Shown here one piece after another: positions 47,301-59,200 of a stretch of 64,000 bases of DNA; positions within the stretch are counted from its first letter, which is position 1; each line of letters begins with the position of its first letter. Under the pieces are notes generated by a model. That model was not told where the DNA came from, searched no databases, and was given only the letters and a program-made list of their open reading frames with translations. The stretch is from Diphasiastrum complanatum (Eukaryota > Streptophyta > Lycopodiopsida > Lycopodiales > Lycopodiaceae). The position numbers were made by a program, and so were the translations under genes. The stretch is from the NCBI GenBank assembly GCA_029204225.1, contig CM055097.1, forward strand, positions 38,123,106 to 38,187,105. Reading direction: 5' to 3'.

Positions 47301-50129
47301 CAATAAATGGATCTAATCAATCCACACGAGTGATTGGTTGCATTACTATCAAAAATTATATCATCAAATGCAAGCTAGAATTAATACCATTTTGATATAT
47401 AAGCAAGAGCAATCTAAAGCAAAGTGTAAATGATCAAAGAGGCTGAACCACATCATGTTGTATGGACAGAGACCGAAGAGAAAAGTTCTAACACTAATCA
47501 AAGCATTGGGTTCACCAAAATGATGTGAAAAATGCAAAAAAAAAAGAAAGAAACTAGATCTAGGCCATATAATGACGTACATATGTGATCCCACATGTGT
47601 GGATCTTGTTCCCACGTGTGAATACTAGGCATAGATAGGCTCATGCATAATATCAAAATCCATGTATAATGTGATGGCATTTGTTTTGGGACTTTGACCT
47701 AAAAAAGAGTAACCTTTTTTGGTACTTTTTAGTGGTCCTAGTTTTAGGCCAAAATCATGGTTTTTTTTAGGGATTCATAGTCAACCAAAGAGGTTCCGTC
47801 CTCGAAGCTATGCTCAGCATAGCATTGAGATGGCTTTCTCTTTAAGTCTCTATGCTCAACATAACTTAAGCTTGTTATTTTTTAGCTTGCTATGTTGAGC
47901 ATATACCTAAGAGTTTATGTTGCTTTTCTCACCAAAACGAACATAAATATTAAATAAAATGTTTTCTTTTGACATAAATTGGATAAATTTCATTAATATT
48001 TGCATTTTTATTCTATTTTTAAAAATAAAATCCCGTTTAATATTGGACTAAAAGTATCTTAACTTGTACTAAAAATGATTTTTTTTTGAGAAAAGACTAT
48101 TTTCTTAAACATCTCTATTTATTTTATGTTTTAGCCAGTGAGATAGTTTTTTTCACAAAATACCATGGCTTCAAAACTTACATTCAAAATGTCTAGTAAA
48201 GCCCAAGATGTCCCTCTGAAGGATAAAAGAAAATTTATATATTACTTCACAAAAGGTGAATGAAAAGATCAACAATACAAAGATGAATGAATTATATATT
48301 CATGTTTTGAAAAGCCTGGCAAAGGATATTCTCAATTTCAAGTTCAAGGAAAAAGTGTTTAAAGATCAACTTGATGAGGACAAAGAGGAAGGATACAACA
48401 AAATCCTTGTAAAAGATCAAAAATAATTTTGTTCTCTCTTTTATTTGAACGAAGCCATGATCAAGATTTGCCTCTAAATAGATGTGACAGTGAAGACATT
48501 TTTTGACAAAGCTCTTATTACCTTGGTATGTCATCTTTAGCATAGTAAATCTTTTAAATATATGTTTTTTTAATCCAAAGAATAAGTGTAGACATTATTT
48601 AATATATAAGGTAATTATTTTTATTTGAGATAAATTACTATCATGCTTAGCATAGTAAATATAATTATCTCCAATTTCAAACTATGATGAATAAGACTTT
48701 CTTATGTTTTGTAGAGTTTAAAACAATGTATGAAGACTATTTTGGATGCAATCTCTGAAGGAAAGGATCCAATATTTTCTTCTTGTAGTTAAAAATCAAT
48801 ATTATTGGAACGTAGCAAGATAGCTTCCTTCGTTGTCCCCTCAAAGAAACCCACTTTTGAAAATGTTGTTATTACTTTTGCTTCTCAACACCCCAGGAGA
48901 AAAAAACCAATGTTTCTAGTGAGGCTTCTCCAGACAAGCCCAAATCTCGACCCAAGGTTATGGCTAAACGCCCTAGAACAATTCCTTCCAAAGAAAGTAA
49001 AAAAAAAATATTTGAAATTTCATTAATTTTACCCGATGCTTCTATTAGACCCCTTCAAGATACCTCTGATGTTGCAAGAATCAGAGAAAAAAATCCATAA
49101 AACAACCAAAAAATAAAAATTTGTTTTTGGACATTGAACAATGTGACAGACCACCAGTTGACCCTACTACTAGAGATAGGCCCATGGAAGTTAGGGAACC
49201 AAACGAAACCCATGTACATCATAATCTAAAAATAAAATTTAAAGACCATACGCAAGCCATTGTTACCTCCTTTGTAGTTTTAGTTGACCCTTCTAAATGC
49301 AACAGTGTTTTGTTTTTTTTTAATCTTGATTCTTTTCATTTTTTTGTTTTCAGAGGCATTCATAACTTGCAAGACTGTAATTCAAATAATTCAATTTTTT
49401 CATAAAGAATACATCAGAATCTCCAAAGCCGGAGATGTTAATCAGTTGAGCTCAAACCTCTCTGTGCGCAAGAGACAGAACTATCATTTGATGCAAAGAA
49501 TCCAACTCAGAGCCTCACAAAATATGACAACTTCTACCAGCTGGCATTTCGTAGTGGTCAGGTAATTTTTTGTTGATATGCTCATCATGGATATCTTTTT
49601 TTGTTATGCTTGTCAGGCTCAACTAAGTTCTTTATAAATTCTAAAGCCTGTCAGAGTCTTATGCTTGTCATGGAATTGTTTATTCAATTTTATTCTTGAT
49701 TCTAATACTTTGCATAATTTTTTTAGGTTTGGGCCTTGTTGACAAATTTTTTGATAAATGAGAAAATTTTCAAATAAAAGACCAACCAACATAAGGGGCC
49801 TCAAAATCCAAAAAGAAAAATAACAATTTTCACTTAGACTACTGAAATGGGAATATCCGAGTGGAAGAATATGCAAGGGATTAATTCAACATATTTAATC
49901 ATAATTGTTCTCTCAAGGGTTGTTGGTGGACAGCTCCCTTGCAAAAATGGAAAGAGAATTTCAAAGAGGTAATTTTTATTTTAGAGGGTATCTTTTTTTC
50001 CTTGACTATTCTTATTCATCCTTTTAATCTAAAAGTTGATTCTAACATATGCACTTTATATTCACATGCAAAAATTATTTATGAAAGTTCAAGAAGCACT
50101 TGTGACAAGATTGAATTGTCAAGATTTTG
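47301..50129. other. Region between inverted repeats with anonymous coding-like fragments
   Basis: Coding-like stretches of unknown family occur on the plus strand: about 48250-48425 (MNELYIHVLKSLAKDILNFK, then a Lys/Asp/Glu-rich run to a stop), about 48715-48790 (CMKTILDAISEGKDP), and about 48800-49090 in two frames. Splice-like ttaccttg/gtatgt and ttttgtag junctions flank the first two. 47500-47700 holds several catgtgtg/cacgtgtg words like those in the LTRs. Nothing can be assigned a function. Confidence 0.35.
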
Positions 50130-50450
50130 AGGAAAGCCAGATGAGTGTTTGATCAAAATTTGAAACCAAAATAGCTAGTTTTTGGTGGGCAAGTTTCTAA
50201 CAAATGAAAGCATTGATTTTTTGAGATCTATCATTAAATTTGTGGCGCATGTAAATTTTCCACGTGTGAAGGTTTAGAGGACCATAGAGGAGGAGTCCAA
50301 TTCTTGGAGATCATCCCAAAATTGCATTCTATGAAATTTTGATGGGATTTTTTCTACATAGTGTAGGAAAATCAATAGAGTTTTCAAATCGATAGGTTGA
50401 TTTGAGATTGGGTCATCAAATCTAATGTTTTGATCTGATTTTTAAAAGCC
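50130..50450 (+). repeat. Right arm of the 320-bp inverted repeat
   Basis: Partner of 46980-47300, in the orientation of the copia gag that starts near 50930. It includes a ccacgtgtgaagg box and the ccatagaggaggag phrase. The two arms are about 2.8 kb apart. Confidence 0.65.
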
Positions 50451-50929
50451 TAAAAAGTGATAACTCAGATTTTTTCAGAGATCAAAACATGAAGAGAAAA
50501 AGATCTTGCATGCAATGGTCAAAATAGCTCAGTTTGAGTATAGAATTGGCAAATAAACTCAAATTGAATCTATTCAAGCTTTCTTTGTGAGAGCATAAGA
50601 ATCATATTGAGATCCATGTGAGGTGTCTAGAATAGGGAGGTCCTATTTAGAGTTTGCAACTTGAAGAGATTTCTTTGTGAAATTCTAAGTGTCATTTTCT
50701 ACCATTCGTTGAAAAGTAGATTGTCTAGTTTGGAGAGATTGTTCACAATGGATAAAGATATTTGAAGATATTCCAATATGTGAAGAAATGACACAAATTT
50801 GGTTACAAAGGAGTGCAAATCCATAGAGGAACACTTTGTGTGCCAAAAAGTAGATCAAGATGAGACCTATTGGAGGATTCATCTTGGAGTCTAGTGAGAG
50901 GCTAATCCGTCTAATTATTCTACTTTGAA

Positions 50930-51670
50930 GGTTAGAATGGATTCACTACTTAAACTCCATGAACTTAATGGTTTTTTCTTTGATGAGGTGGAAAACTTCA
51001 TGGAGGTCAAGAATTGCAAAGATACAAAAAGAAATGTAATCTTGCCTTACATTGCATCAAAATGAATGTAAGTAATGAACTTCTGGAGAAGTTGCTTCTT
51101 GTACCTCGGCCAAGGAGCATGGGATTCCTTGAAGACCATTTATGAGTCGAAAGATACCTCTAGGATGCTTATGTTAAGGAATCAAGTCCTACAAAACATG
51201 AGAAAAAGTGGTGAGAGTGCTCAAGAATATGTTCTTAGAGTCAAATCACTCAATATGGAATTGAGTTCCATAGGTGATAAGATCAAGGAAAGTGATATTT
51301 TCCAAGTCATCTTGAATGGATTGGGAGATGAGTACTCCAATCTTGTTCAAAGTTTTGCTATCCAAGAATCTCATCCATCCATTTAGAAGCTCCAAAGTGT
51401 TCATATACTCAAGGAGAGTAGGATCCAATATGCCAAAGCTATGATGGGATCTTTTTACTTGCACAAGGATGATGAGGAGCCAAACCTCTTTATCAAAGGG
51501 AAGTGCAAAGGAAAAAATCCAACAAGCAACAAGGAAGTAATCCATCAAAGGATGAAGAAGGCCAAGCTCAAAGAAGAAAGATAAGAAGGACAAATCCAAG
51601 CTCAAGTGCTTCCATTGTGGCAAGAAGGGGCACTTTGCATCTGAGTGTTTCAAGAAGAAGCATGCACAAG
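50930..51670 (+). pseudogene. Ty1/copia gag relic
   Basis: Related to the gag at 32585: GAWDSLKTIYESKDTSRMLM, VKSLNMELSSIGDKIKESDI, VILNGLGDEYSNLVQSFAIQ, then a stop at 51384. In another frame near 51600 the zinc knuckle reads CFHCGKKGHFASEC, intact. The start is poorly preserved and frames change at least three times. Confidence 0.85.
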
Positions 51671-51675
51671 CTACA

Positions 51676-52035
51676 GCAGCTCCGCGAATTCTATCTCAGA
51701 GATTTAGCCTGTTTTTTGTCAAAAAAAATATTTTTTTTACTATTTTCCTTGACTGTCAACAAAATACTCTATCAGAAATTGTGGACCATGTCCGTCCACA
51801 ATCTAAACGATTTCTATACATCTTCTACAAATTCTGTCTTTTACAAAAAAATCCAAAAAAATTATATAATTCATATTTTGTCAATGAAAACTCTCTATCA
51901 GAATTTGTGGACCATACCACGAAATTGTCCACAGTCTGCACGATTTCTATACATCCTCTGCGAATTCTATCCTTTACAAAAAAATCCAAAAAAATTAAAA
52001 AATTTATATTTTGTCAGTGAAATCTCCCTATTGGG
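51676..52035 (+). repeat. Tandem repeat of about 125-132 bp, 2.5 copies
   Basis: Copies share the ordered words ctctatcagaa(a/t)ttgtggaccat, cgatttctatacatc, ttacaaaaaaatccaaaaaaatta and atattttgtca. The first copy is partial and more diverged. It sits between the zinc knuckle and the protease of the copia relic, where no such sequence belongs, so it is an insertion or a local expansion. Confidence 0.75.
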
Positions 52036-52079
52036 AACAAGCAAGGGACTCTTTCAATTTAGGAGGCGGCAGGTGATAA

Positions 52080-52770
52080 AGAATTTTCTTTAACAACATC
52101 GACATGCAAGGACAACTCGAAGGACAATTGGTGAATAGATAATGGGACAGCTTCCCACATGACCTTTCAAAAGAAATTTTTCTCAAATCTACTCTCTTAA
52201 CATGGTGTTAAAAAGTTAATTTTGCAAAAAAAAAATGATTAAGTATGTAGTGTTGAAAGTGTTGGTACAGTTCCTTTATGCATAGGATCTTCAAAAAGAT
52301 TGAATCTAGACCATCTTCTATTACCAAAAATCTTTTGAGCGGGTCAATTGATGGATAAAGGCTTTGATGTTCATTTCAATCATGATGTTTGCTCTATTCT
52401 CATGGCAAGTGGCTTTAAACAAGGGAGGTTGTTTAGGCTTGATGAAAATGTTTCTAATGTGTGTGATGATGGCAAAAGAGGCAATTTCTCAAGTGGAGCT
52501 TTGGCACAAGAGGTTAGTCCATCCTAACTTCAAATCCATGGAGATGATGTGCAAGCACTTGGCTTACCCAACTCCTTTACCAAGAGTCTTAAGAATTGTG
52601 AAGCTTACAGTCTTTCAAAGACACAAAAACTTGCTTTTTCAAGGTCAATCACTAGATCTCTCACTCCTTTGAAAATTGTTCATTCGGATGTGGATAGTTT
52701 TTCTCAAAAGTTTAGACAAATTTTACAAGAAATATCACTTGTTGATGGAAGCATAATAAACTTCGTGTAG
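52080..52770 (+). pseudogene. Copia protease and GAG-pre-integrase relic
   Basis: Decayed protease (DNGTASHMTFQKKF) and the following AGQLMDKGFDVHFNHD, then GAG-pre-integrase ELWHKRLVHPNFKSMEMM and in another frame HSDV of the integrase start. Homology stops at about 52700. The catalytic motif reads Asp-Asn-Gly-Thr-Ala. The same family as the element at 32585-46375, but older. Confidence 0.8.
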
Positions 52771-53354
52771 ATCAAGATGCAACATAAGCAACCATTTTTA
52801 TGGCCAGAGTCACCCAAGTACTAATTTTTGGTACCATAATATTTGCGTTAAGTTTCAATTGATCCATTTACAACCTATAATCAAATAAAAAAATGTTGCA
52901 TACATATGCATAGGGTAAAGAGAAAAAACCTGCTAAAATAAATGACTTGGAAAACTTGATGAGTGTGACCTTTTTATCTTATTTTTAAAATGGTATCATT
53001 TGCAAATGCGACCATAATAATTTTTTTTAAAAGTTGGTTGTTTGATATTCGTGATCTATGTCGTTGCAATGCAACAAAGTAACAACACGAGTAGATGCTT
53101 GCCGACTATCCACATGCGAAGATCGGATGCCTATAGCTCACAAAAAAAAAAATTGCCTCTTCTAGTAGCGCGATTCTAGCCGCGAAGAGGAGGCCAAAAA
53201 ATCATTATATTCTGGTTTTTCTTTTTTACAATGATTCAAACAGCAAATTGTGATTCGCGAAATCACGATTCGCTGCAACTATGGTTCAAACCATGTGAGA
53301 ACTGGGGCACTAGTTTGAGTTTAAAAAAATCTATATATACTAAAAGTATTTGGG

Positions 53355-53412
53355 TTTCCGGACAGCTCACGCTACCCGTCAAGCTGTGACGAGTAGCGCA
53401 AGCTGCCCGGGA
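53355..53412. other. Imperfect 22-bp hairpin beside a GC-rich patch
   Basis: GGACAGCTCACGCTACCCGT pairs with ACGAGTAGCGCAAGCTGCCC across a short cAAGCTGTG loop, with two or three mismatches. It is followed by a C-rich stretch (53414-53460) of very different composition from its AT-rich neighbours. No terminator or RNA-gene family is recognised. 52771-53354 before it holds nothing I can name. Confidence 0.6.
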
Positions 53413-53560
53413 AACCCCCCCCCTCCCCCCCTCGCGTTGCCCCACGCCCCCCCGGCGTCGCGCTTTCCTGCCAGCTCACGCAGCTGCCCGGCACGAGCCT
53501 CACAATCCTCCTCTGCCTCGCAAGCGAGTCCCCAAAGGGGATGTGTACGAGGCTGCTAGA

Positions 53561-53939
53561 CATTAGAAGAGTTCTAAATCCAAAAAAGACCCTTTGTAAA
53601 GATTCTTTTTATATTTGTTCACAAATTTTTCTTACACATGGACCAATCAAAACACTCAAATTTGAAATCTACGTAACATAACTTTTTGAGTCCACATTTT
53701 GATTCCATACTAAAAATGGCATAACTTTTTAATGGTAAGTCCGAATTTAGTGAAGTTTGGTGCATTGGAAAGCGCTCAACAAGGGCTTTCCAATAATATG
53801 TTACGTGATATACTTCTGAGATACAATTAAAAAGTTATGGAAAGTCAAAAGTATTAGTGTTATAATATTTCAAGAATAAAAAAGGCATCTTGCACGAATT
53901 CTTAAAGGGTCTTTTTGGAACTCAAAACTCCTCTAATGG
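53561..53939. mobile_element. Short TIR element, 379 bp (MITE-like)
   Basis: Terminal inverted repeats of about 44 bp: left CATTAGAAGAGTTCTAAATC with aaagaccctttgta, right the complement of CATTAGAGGAGTTTTGAGTT with aaagaccctttaag. The interior is AT-rich with no ORF. A second, left-half copy is at 17294-17412. No clear target duplication could be fixed, so the superfamily is undecided. The right end lies about 50 bp before the surviving part of the cysteine protease gene. Confidence 0.75.
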
Positions 53940-53979
53940 CTGGCGACGTGGAAAGGCTGAAGTTGTTGCTGGATCGCAA

Positions 53980-54785
53980 AGGAGTGAATGGACTTTCTTG
54001 GACAACTCAAAATTCATAGAAGCTACGAACAACAAGAAGCTCTCGTATTCTCTAGCCATCAATGGTAGTATAGTTCTAGAAACCGTCAAATTATCTTAGC
54101 TCACAAGGCTTTTGTTTCTTTGGAGTTCAAACAGTAAACGTAAATGTTAAAGTGCTGGTCTACATCTCAAAAATCAGTCTAACATTGTGTTCCACTAGTA
54201 CCTGACAACAGAGTTTGTTGACCTCACGTGGAAGATATTTCGTCAAACATATATGTTTGCTTCACAGAACTGCTCTGCTACCAAGGGCAACCACGTCATG
54301 ACCAGTTCCATATTACCATTCCATGTAAGAAATGCTTTCTTAGCACAAACAATTTGCATCAAATGTAATTAGAAAGTAGTTGGACATCATTTCCTTCGCT
54401 CTTTTGGTTACAGAAAGACTGGCGGAAGGTTGTTGACATCGTCAGCCCAGTGAAGGACCAAGGGAACTGTGACTCTTGTTGGACATTTAGGTGATTTACC
54501 CGTGATCACAGCCATTTGCCCTCTCTTCTGCAACTCGCATATCCGTGTGAACTGTAAAGATCTGATCTGTCGTTCGTTTTATTTTCGTTGGCTTTGCTGC
54601 AACACCACAGGTGCTCTAGAAGCTGCTCATGCGCAGGCTACAGGGAAGATGGTGATTATGTCTGAGCAGGAACTTGTAGATTGTGCTCAAGCATTTAACA
54701 ACTATGGTTGCAACGGGGGCTTGCCTTCCCAGGCATTTGAGTATATCATATACAACGGAGGGCTTGACACCGAGAAATTGGTATA
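53980..54785 (+). pseudogene. Aleurain-type papain-family cysteine protease, truncated
   Basis: A vacuolar thiol protease relic with introns. Exon at about 53980-54064: FLDNSKFIEATNNKKLSYSL of the I29 pro-region, donor AATG/gtagta. Exon 54212-54324: EFVDLTWKIFRQ, then SQNCSATKGNH, typical of aleurain. Exon 54414-54490: [20 protein letters not shown] followed by SCWTF with the catalytic Cys. Exon from 54603: [15 protein letters not shown], then [20 protein letters not shown] and [10 protein letters not shown]. Where the last intron should end in AG, bases 54601-54602 are AA; the next AG (54609-54610) shifts the frame to an early stop. The signal peptide, early pro-region and the exons with catalytic His and Asn were not found. 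Confidence 0.88.
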
Positions 54786-54949
54786 CATGTTGCTCTTAGG
54801 AAGCAGTGCTAGAGCATCTCGGTTCGCAACGGACCTGGTCCGTGGAGCGGGTATTTTTTTTTCCTCTTCGTTTCAAAAGAGCACCAAGCTTGAGATGTCT
54901 ATATAGAAGGTACCAAGGTAGCCATTAAGATCGTATTAGCATATTCACC

Positions 54950-55081
54950 TGAAAAAAAAAAAAAAAAAAAACAAAAAAAAAACAAACAAACAAACAAACA
55001 AACCAAGAATCGTATCCATGCACAACAAAAGATATGCGAGTTGTGCAAGATATGTGAGATATTCGAGATGTGAGATGTGCG

Positions 55082-55140
<59 letters not shown>

Positions 55141-55330
55141 ACGCGCGCGCGCACACACACACACACCTCATCGGCCATCCACCATCGGCGGACACACTTC
55201 GGCCACGTACATACACACACACACATCAGCCACCCGTCAACGACCATCGGCTTTCTTCCTAAATCATCGGCCGCCATCCTAATCATTGGCCGTCACCCAG
55301 ATCTTCGCCCCCTGCCCGTCATCGATGGGC
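54950..55330. repeat. Compound low-complexity block: (A)n, (CT)n, (CA)n, CGGCCATC-rich
   Basis: Poly-A with caaa units (about 54952-55002), a pure CT run (about 55084-55134), alternating GC and CA (about 55141-55166), then cggccatc/catcggc words up to about 55290. Open frames across it encode only simple repeats. It directly follows the broken protease. Confidence 0.85.
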
Positions 55331-56204
55331 ACACTTCGCCAGTCAAATATCTAATTGGATTTGATGTAACTTGGCTAGCATATTATCAACCAAGATAATT
55401 CCCAAGTTGTAGCTTAGAATAAGATAGGTCAAAATAAGTGTGTTATAACCTCTAGCATCAAAACAAAATATATTTTGATTCTTTGAAAAGAATGGTGTAA
55501 AAAATGCCACTTGTTGGTTAAACAAAAATTCATTACATTGTTAGACATCATAATACAAAATTACTACAAATATACGACCAACAATACATCATCTCAATTT
55601 CAATTTCAATTTTCCTAAGATTAAAACATCTACGCTTAAATGCAATTGTGAGCTACAGGTTTAAATTGCTCCCAATGCTACTCAACAACGTTGTGAGACT
55701 GATATTGATGATACATGCTTGAGCTACTTGCAACAATCTTACCTTCAGACTAGTGCTCTCCTTTCTCCTTTGCAGCAAAGCCTTTGGAAAAAGGTCAACC
55801 GGAAGATTGACTTCTTTGTCTTTGAAGATTGTTTCAGAAAACCATTGATATATACTATGCCAGATCTTGGTGCTTCCAGTTACATAGGCCCATTCTCAGT
55901 GGAGATTACAATGTTGTTGTTTTGAAGAGATCTTGGCATGTGCAACAATTAAGAAGATCAAAACTAGAACATTGCAACTCACGCCATCAAAAGAACATTT
56001 AAATGAAGGAAAATATGGACATGATTAGCTATCAAAACTGTTCATAGAAAAGCTTCATTTTGTCACCGTATGTAAATAGCACAGATTACAATCAAGAATG
56101 GAGTTAAGATGGAAAGAAAAAATATTTATAAGCAAATACCATATCCTGCTCTAAATGATAGAGTTAATTGAGAAAATGTTTACCTTTGTTACGAAGAGTT
56201 TTGC
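55331..56204. other. Downstream flank of the CFAP20DC-like gene
   Basis: AT-rich. A short plus-strand frame at 55719-55925 (CFRKPLIYTMPDLGASSYIG) has no recognised family. The 3' UTR of the minus-strand gene should lie just left of 56205; no polyadenylation signal could be fixed with confidence. Confidence 0.4.
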
Positions 56205-59200
56205 TCACTTTAGTTCATAATATCGATTTGTCTTAGGATCATAATAGCAGTCCAAGGTAGGATCATAAAGCAGATCCAAATCTTCTTCAAAGTTATCTTC
56301 TTCTCCATGTTCTTGGCTCATGTCTGTAATCTTGTGTTTATTAAGATTGTGAAGAAACGTCTAAGAGAAGTCTAAAGCATTTAGTATCAATATCCCATGA
56401 CAGAATTATGAAAAGGTGACAGCTGCCGTTTAGATTTGAGGATTTTTACTAAGTGTCTCACATGCTTTGAGCTGGTAGTAGCAAAAGCAACCTCAAAAAA
56501 GCCATGTGGAATCAATCACGTGATAACTCACCCACTGATTCCTTGAACTTGCAGTCTTGACCAGAGTCTATCGGAAATGCAAAACCAGAATCGTGCATAA
56601 GGGGTTCAAAGCACAGCTTTGGTGCTGACGTTGCAGTGACAAGACTAGCTAAGGAGATCTCACTGAAAAGCACACAGAAGAAAAAGAATAAACCAAAACC
56701 TTCTACATATAGTTATCCACTACATCAATTACACAAATAAAAACCTCCTTTAGTTGAAGATAATCATGAGCTAAGTCACTTCCTTTGAGTGAACGCATAA
56801 GTCCTTCAAAGTATAATCCGCACAGGTGCTTATCCTCTCTATACTTAATAGTTAAAATCCTTGTAAGCTTTTCCAGAGTCTGTTCACTTGCATGGAAAGT
56901 ATGAAACATCTGAGAGGTAATCAAAGCTCTGATAGGCATGGATGCATTTAGATGTGGCCACATGCATAAACTATCATCCTATGACAATGTGACGATGTGA
57001 CGACGTGAATCGTGTCTAGCTCCCAGAGGAAGTCAGTTGAATGGTGAACGTTTATATGAGTCATAAAAGAGCTTAAACATAAATGATGTGGCAAGGCCCA
57101 AGTTTGACCAAATATACTCTTTCATCCTGATTCAAGCTGTTATCTCAATACAGTAAAGTCGGCTAGTTTTACATGACTGTATCTGTGTCTGTATTATTCT
57201 ACAGATGAACATGTATGCTCGAAATGAATTTAAGAGGAGCAAGTATAAAGCTTTATACTGATGAACTTTGGAAAACCTTTTACTGTGCACATTTGACAAC
57301 ATCTTGTCATTTACCTCTCGATCCTGTTTCTTTGAATTTCTAACTCCAGGTGTTCCATTTGATTGTGTGGCATATTGCTGGATGGGAATGTCTGACCTTC
57401 AACTACAACTTTTCGAGCATTATCCCTCAATATGCTCTCATTGGAGGAAATTGTATTCATCATGCCAGTGTCCTATTGATTCAGTAAAAACGTGAATTAG
57501 GTATTCATGAACAATTAGACAGTTGAACAACTCAATTATACCACTATCAAACAGAAGCAAGTCACAATGCCAGATCAGGCTGCTTTCGATGATCAGAAGA
57601 CTACAAAGATAGTACCAAGTCTCTAAGCTGCAACAGTATGCATTCACAAAAAGTCACATCATTACAATGTCCAATTAATACGATTGCTGAACTTGATAAA
57701 TAAAAAACTGAAGGCAAGACACAACTTAACTCATACTGTCAAGGAAAGCACACAGTGGTTTGATTACATTAGTTGGGCAGGATTGTATCAAAACGAGATC
57801 TGGAAATGGAAGACACATTACAGTTCTTTCGAATCATTACGTCAATTTGTGGCCATAACGCAACTTATGCTTTGCTTCAGGCTACTCTTTCTTACCTGTT
57901 CATGCACAACAAAGAGCTCCTCTGTGCTGCAAAGAGGTTCATGAACAGGCTCCTCCATGTCGTAATCAGAATGCAGGAACTCTGCAATTGCAAGTTTTGG
58001 TTATGCCACCTATAGCAAGAAATAATGACAAATATTAGTACTACAAGCACAGTCACACACTGAACTAAACATCTGTCAAGATGGAATCTCAGTTATATTA
58101 CTGCAGATGCTCTTCCATTCAAAATTTAAAAACATCAAGATCCAGAATCGAATAATTTCACATATTATTTATAAGCAACAGAATGAAGAACCAGCATGTT
58201 GTCGACCTACTAGAGCCAGTAACATTTCTATGGATCCAAAGACTACCAGTATTTACAATGAAGCCATCGGGTTGCATTGAGTCAGCAACTGATGAAAGTG
58301 TGTTTCCATTACAAACATTTTCACATCTGTCCAGCCTGCAATCATCATATTTTCGCAAACTGCCTGAAGACCAGCTGTGTTCTTCCTCGGAACCCTCATC
58401 TGTTGGAGAGTCAGAGTTGTCTTCCCTTAACAAGAACTCGTTTTCAAGTTCATACTGGTAGAACTTGACTCCTCCTTTATTGTTCCTCGATATCTTTGCT
58501 TTCAATGGTTTCGAGTCGTCGTGTTGTCTAGCTTTTGCAGTGCCATCGGCTTCTGTAGTAAGGTTTCCTCCATCCTGTCCAAAACTCATAACAGAATTTC
58601 TATTGGCTTGCAAAGCGCCTTCGGTCAAGGAGACACAACTTTCAAACTCACAACCATCACCATTGATAGGCTCAAAGAATGACAAAGATTCTACTGCAGT
58701 AAAAATCATGTCATTGGGTTCCCCATCATTGGAGTATCTTTCCCAGCCACAGGGAGGACTCCCAGGAGGAGATTCCAAACATTTGGACTGCTTGCAAGCA
58801 TCCACTTTCAGAGGAACAGAAACACATTTTCCAGAATTCTTAGAACTTGGCATTGCTGGTAGGTTTCTTTTGATGCCTATGTCTTCCTTCTTTCTTATTC
58901 CTACACTTTGCTTCAGAGATAAGGTCCTATTTTCCGCTGGAGTAAAGTAATCACTGCTAAGGTTGTCACCTCCAGTGGATCTTTTGTTTGAGTCCCTTGT
59001 GCTGTGAATCAATGCACGAGATCTCCCTGCAGCCCTCATTTCAGGCGTTGTGCTATCAGGAATGTTTACACCCTTGGGCCCCTTCATTGCATCCAGAGTT
59101 ATTCTTTCTATTTCACTGATTCGAAAATTGATCGATTCAGAGCTTTGACATAAGGGTGGACCTAAAGAATCAGTTTTGCATTGCAGGAACCTCAGCTGTT

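Noticed and set aside
55018-55398. ORFs with Ser-Leu or Thr-His repeats
   Set aside because: They are translations of the CT and CA microsatellites and have no protein similarity.
56703-56754. Extension of the exon ending near 56755 into the following open frame (VFICVIDVVDNYM)
   Set aside because: The open frame continues only 13 codons to a stop and fits neither the phase nor the next exon, so it is treated as intron; the exact donor is left unresolved.
58183-58950. Plus-strand ORFs of 92 and 161 codons
   Set aside because: They are antisense shadows of the large minus-strand exon of the CFAP20DC-like gene.
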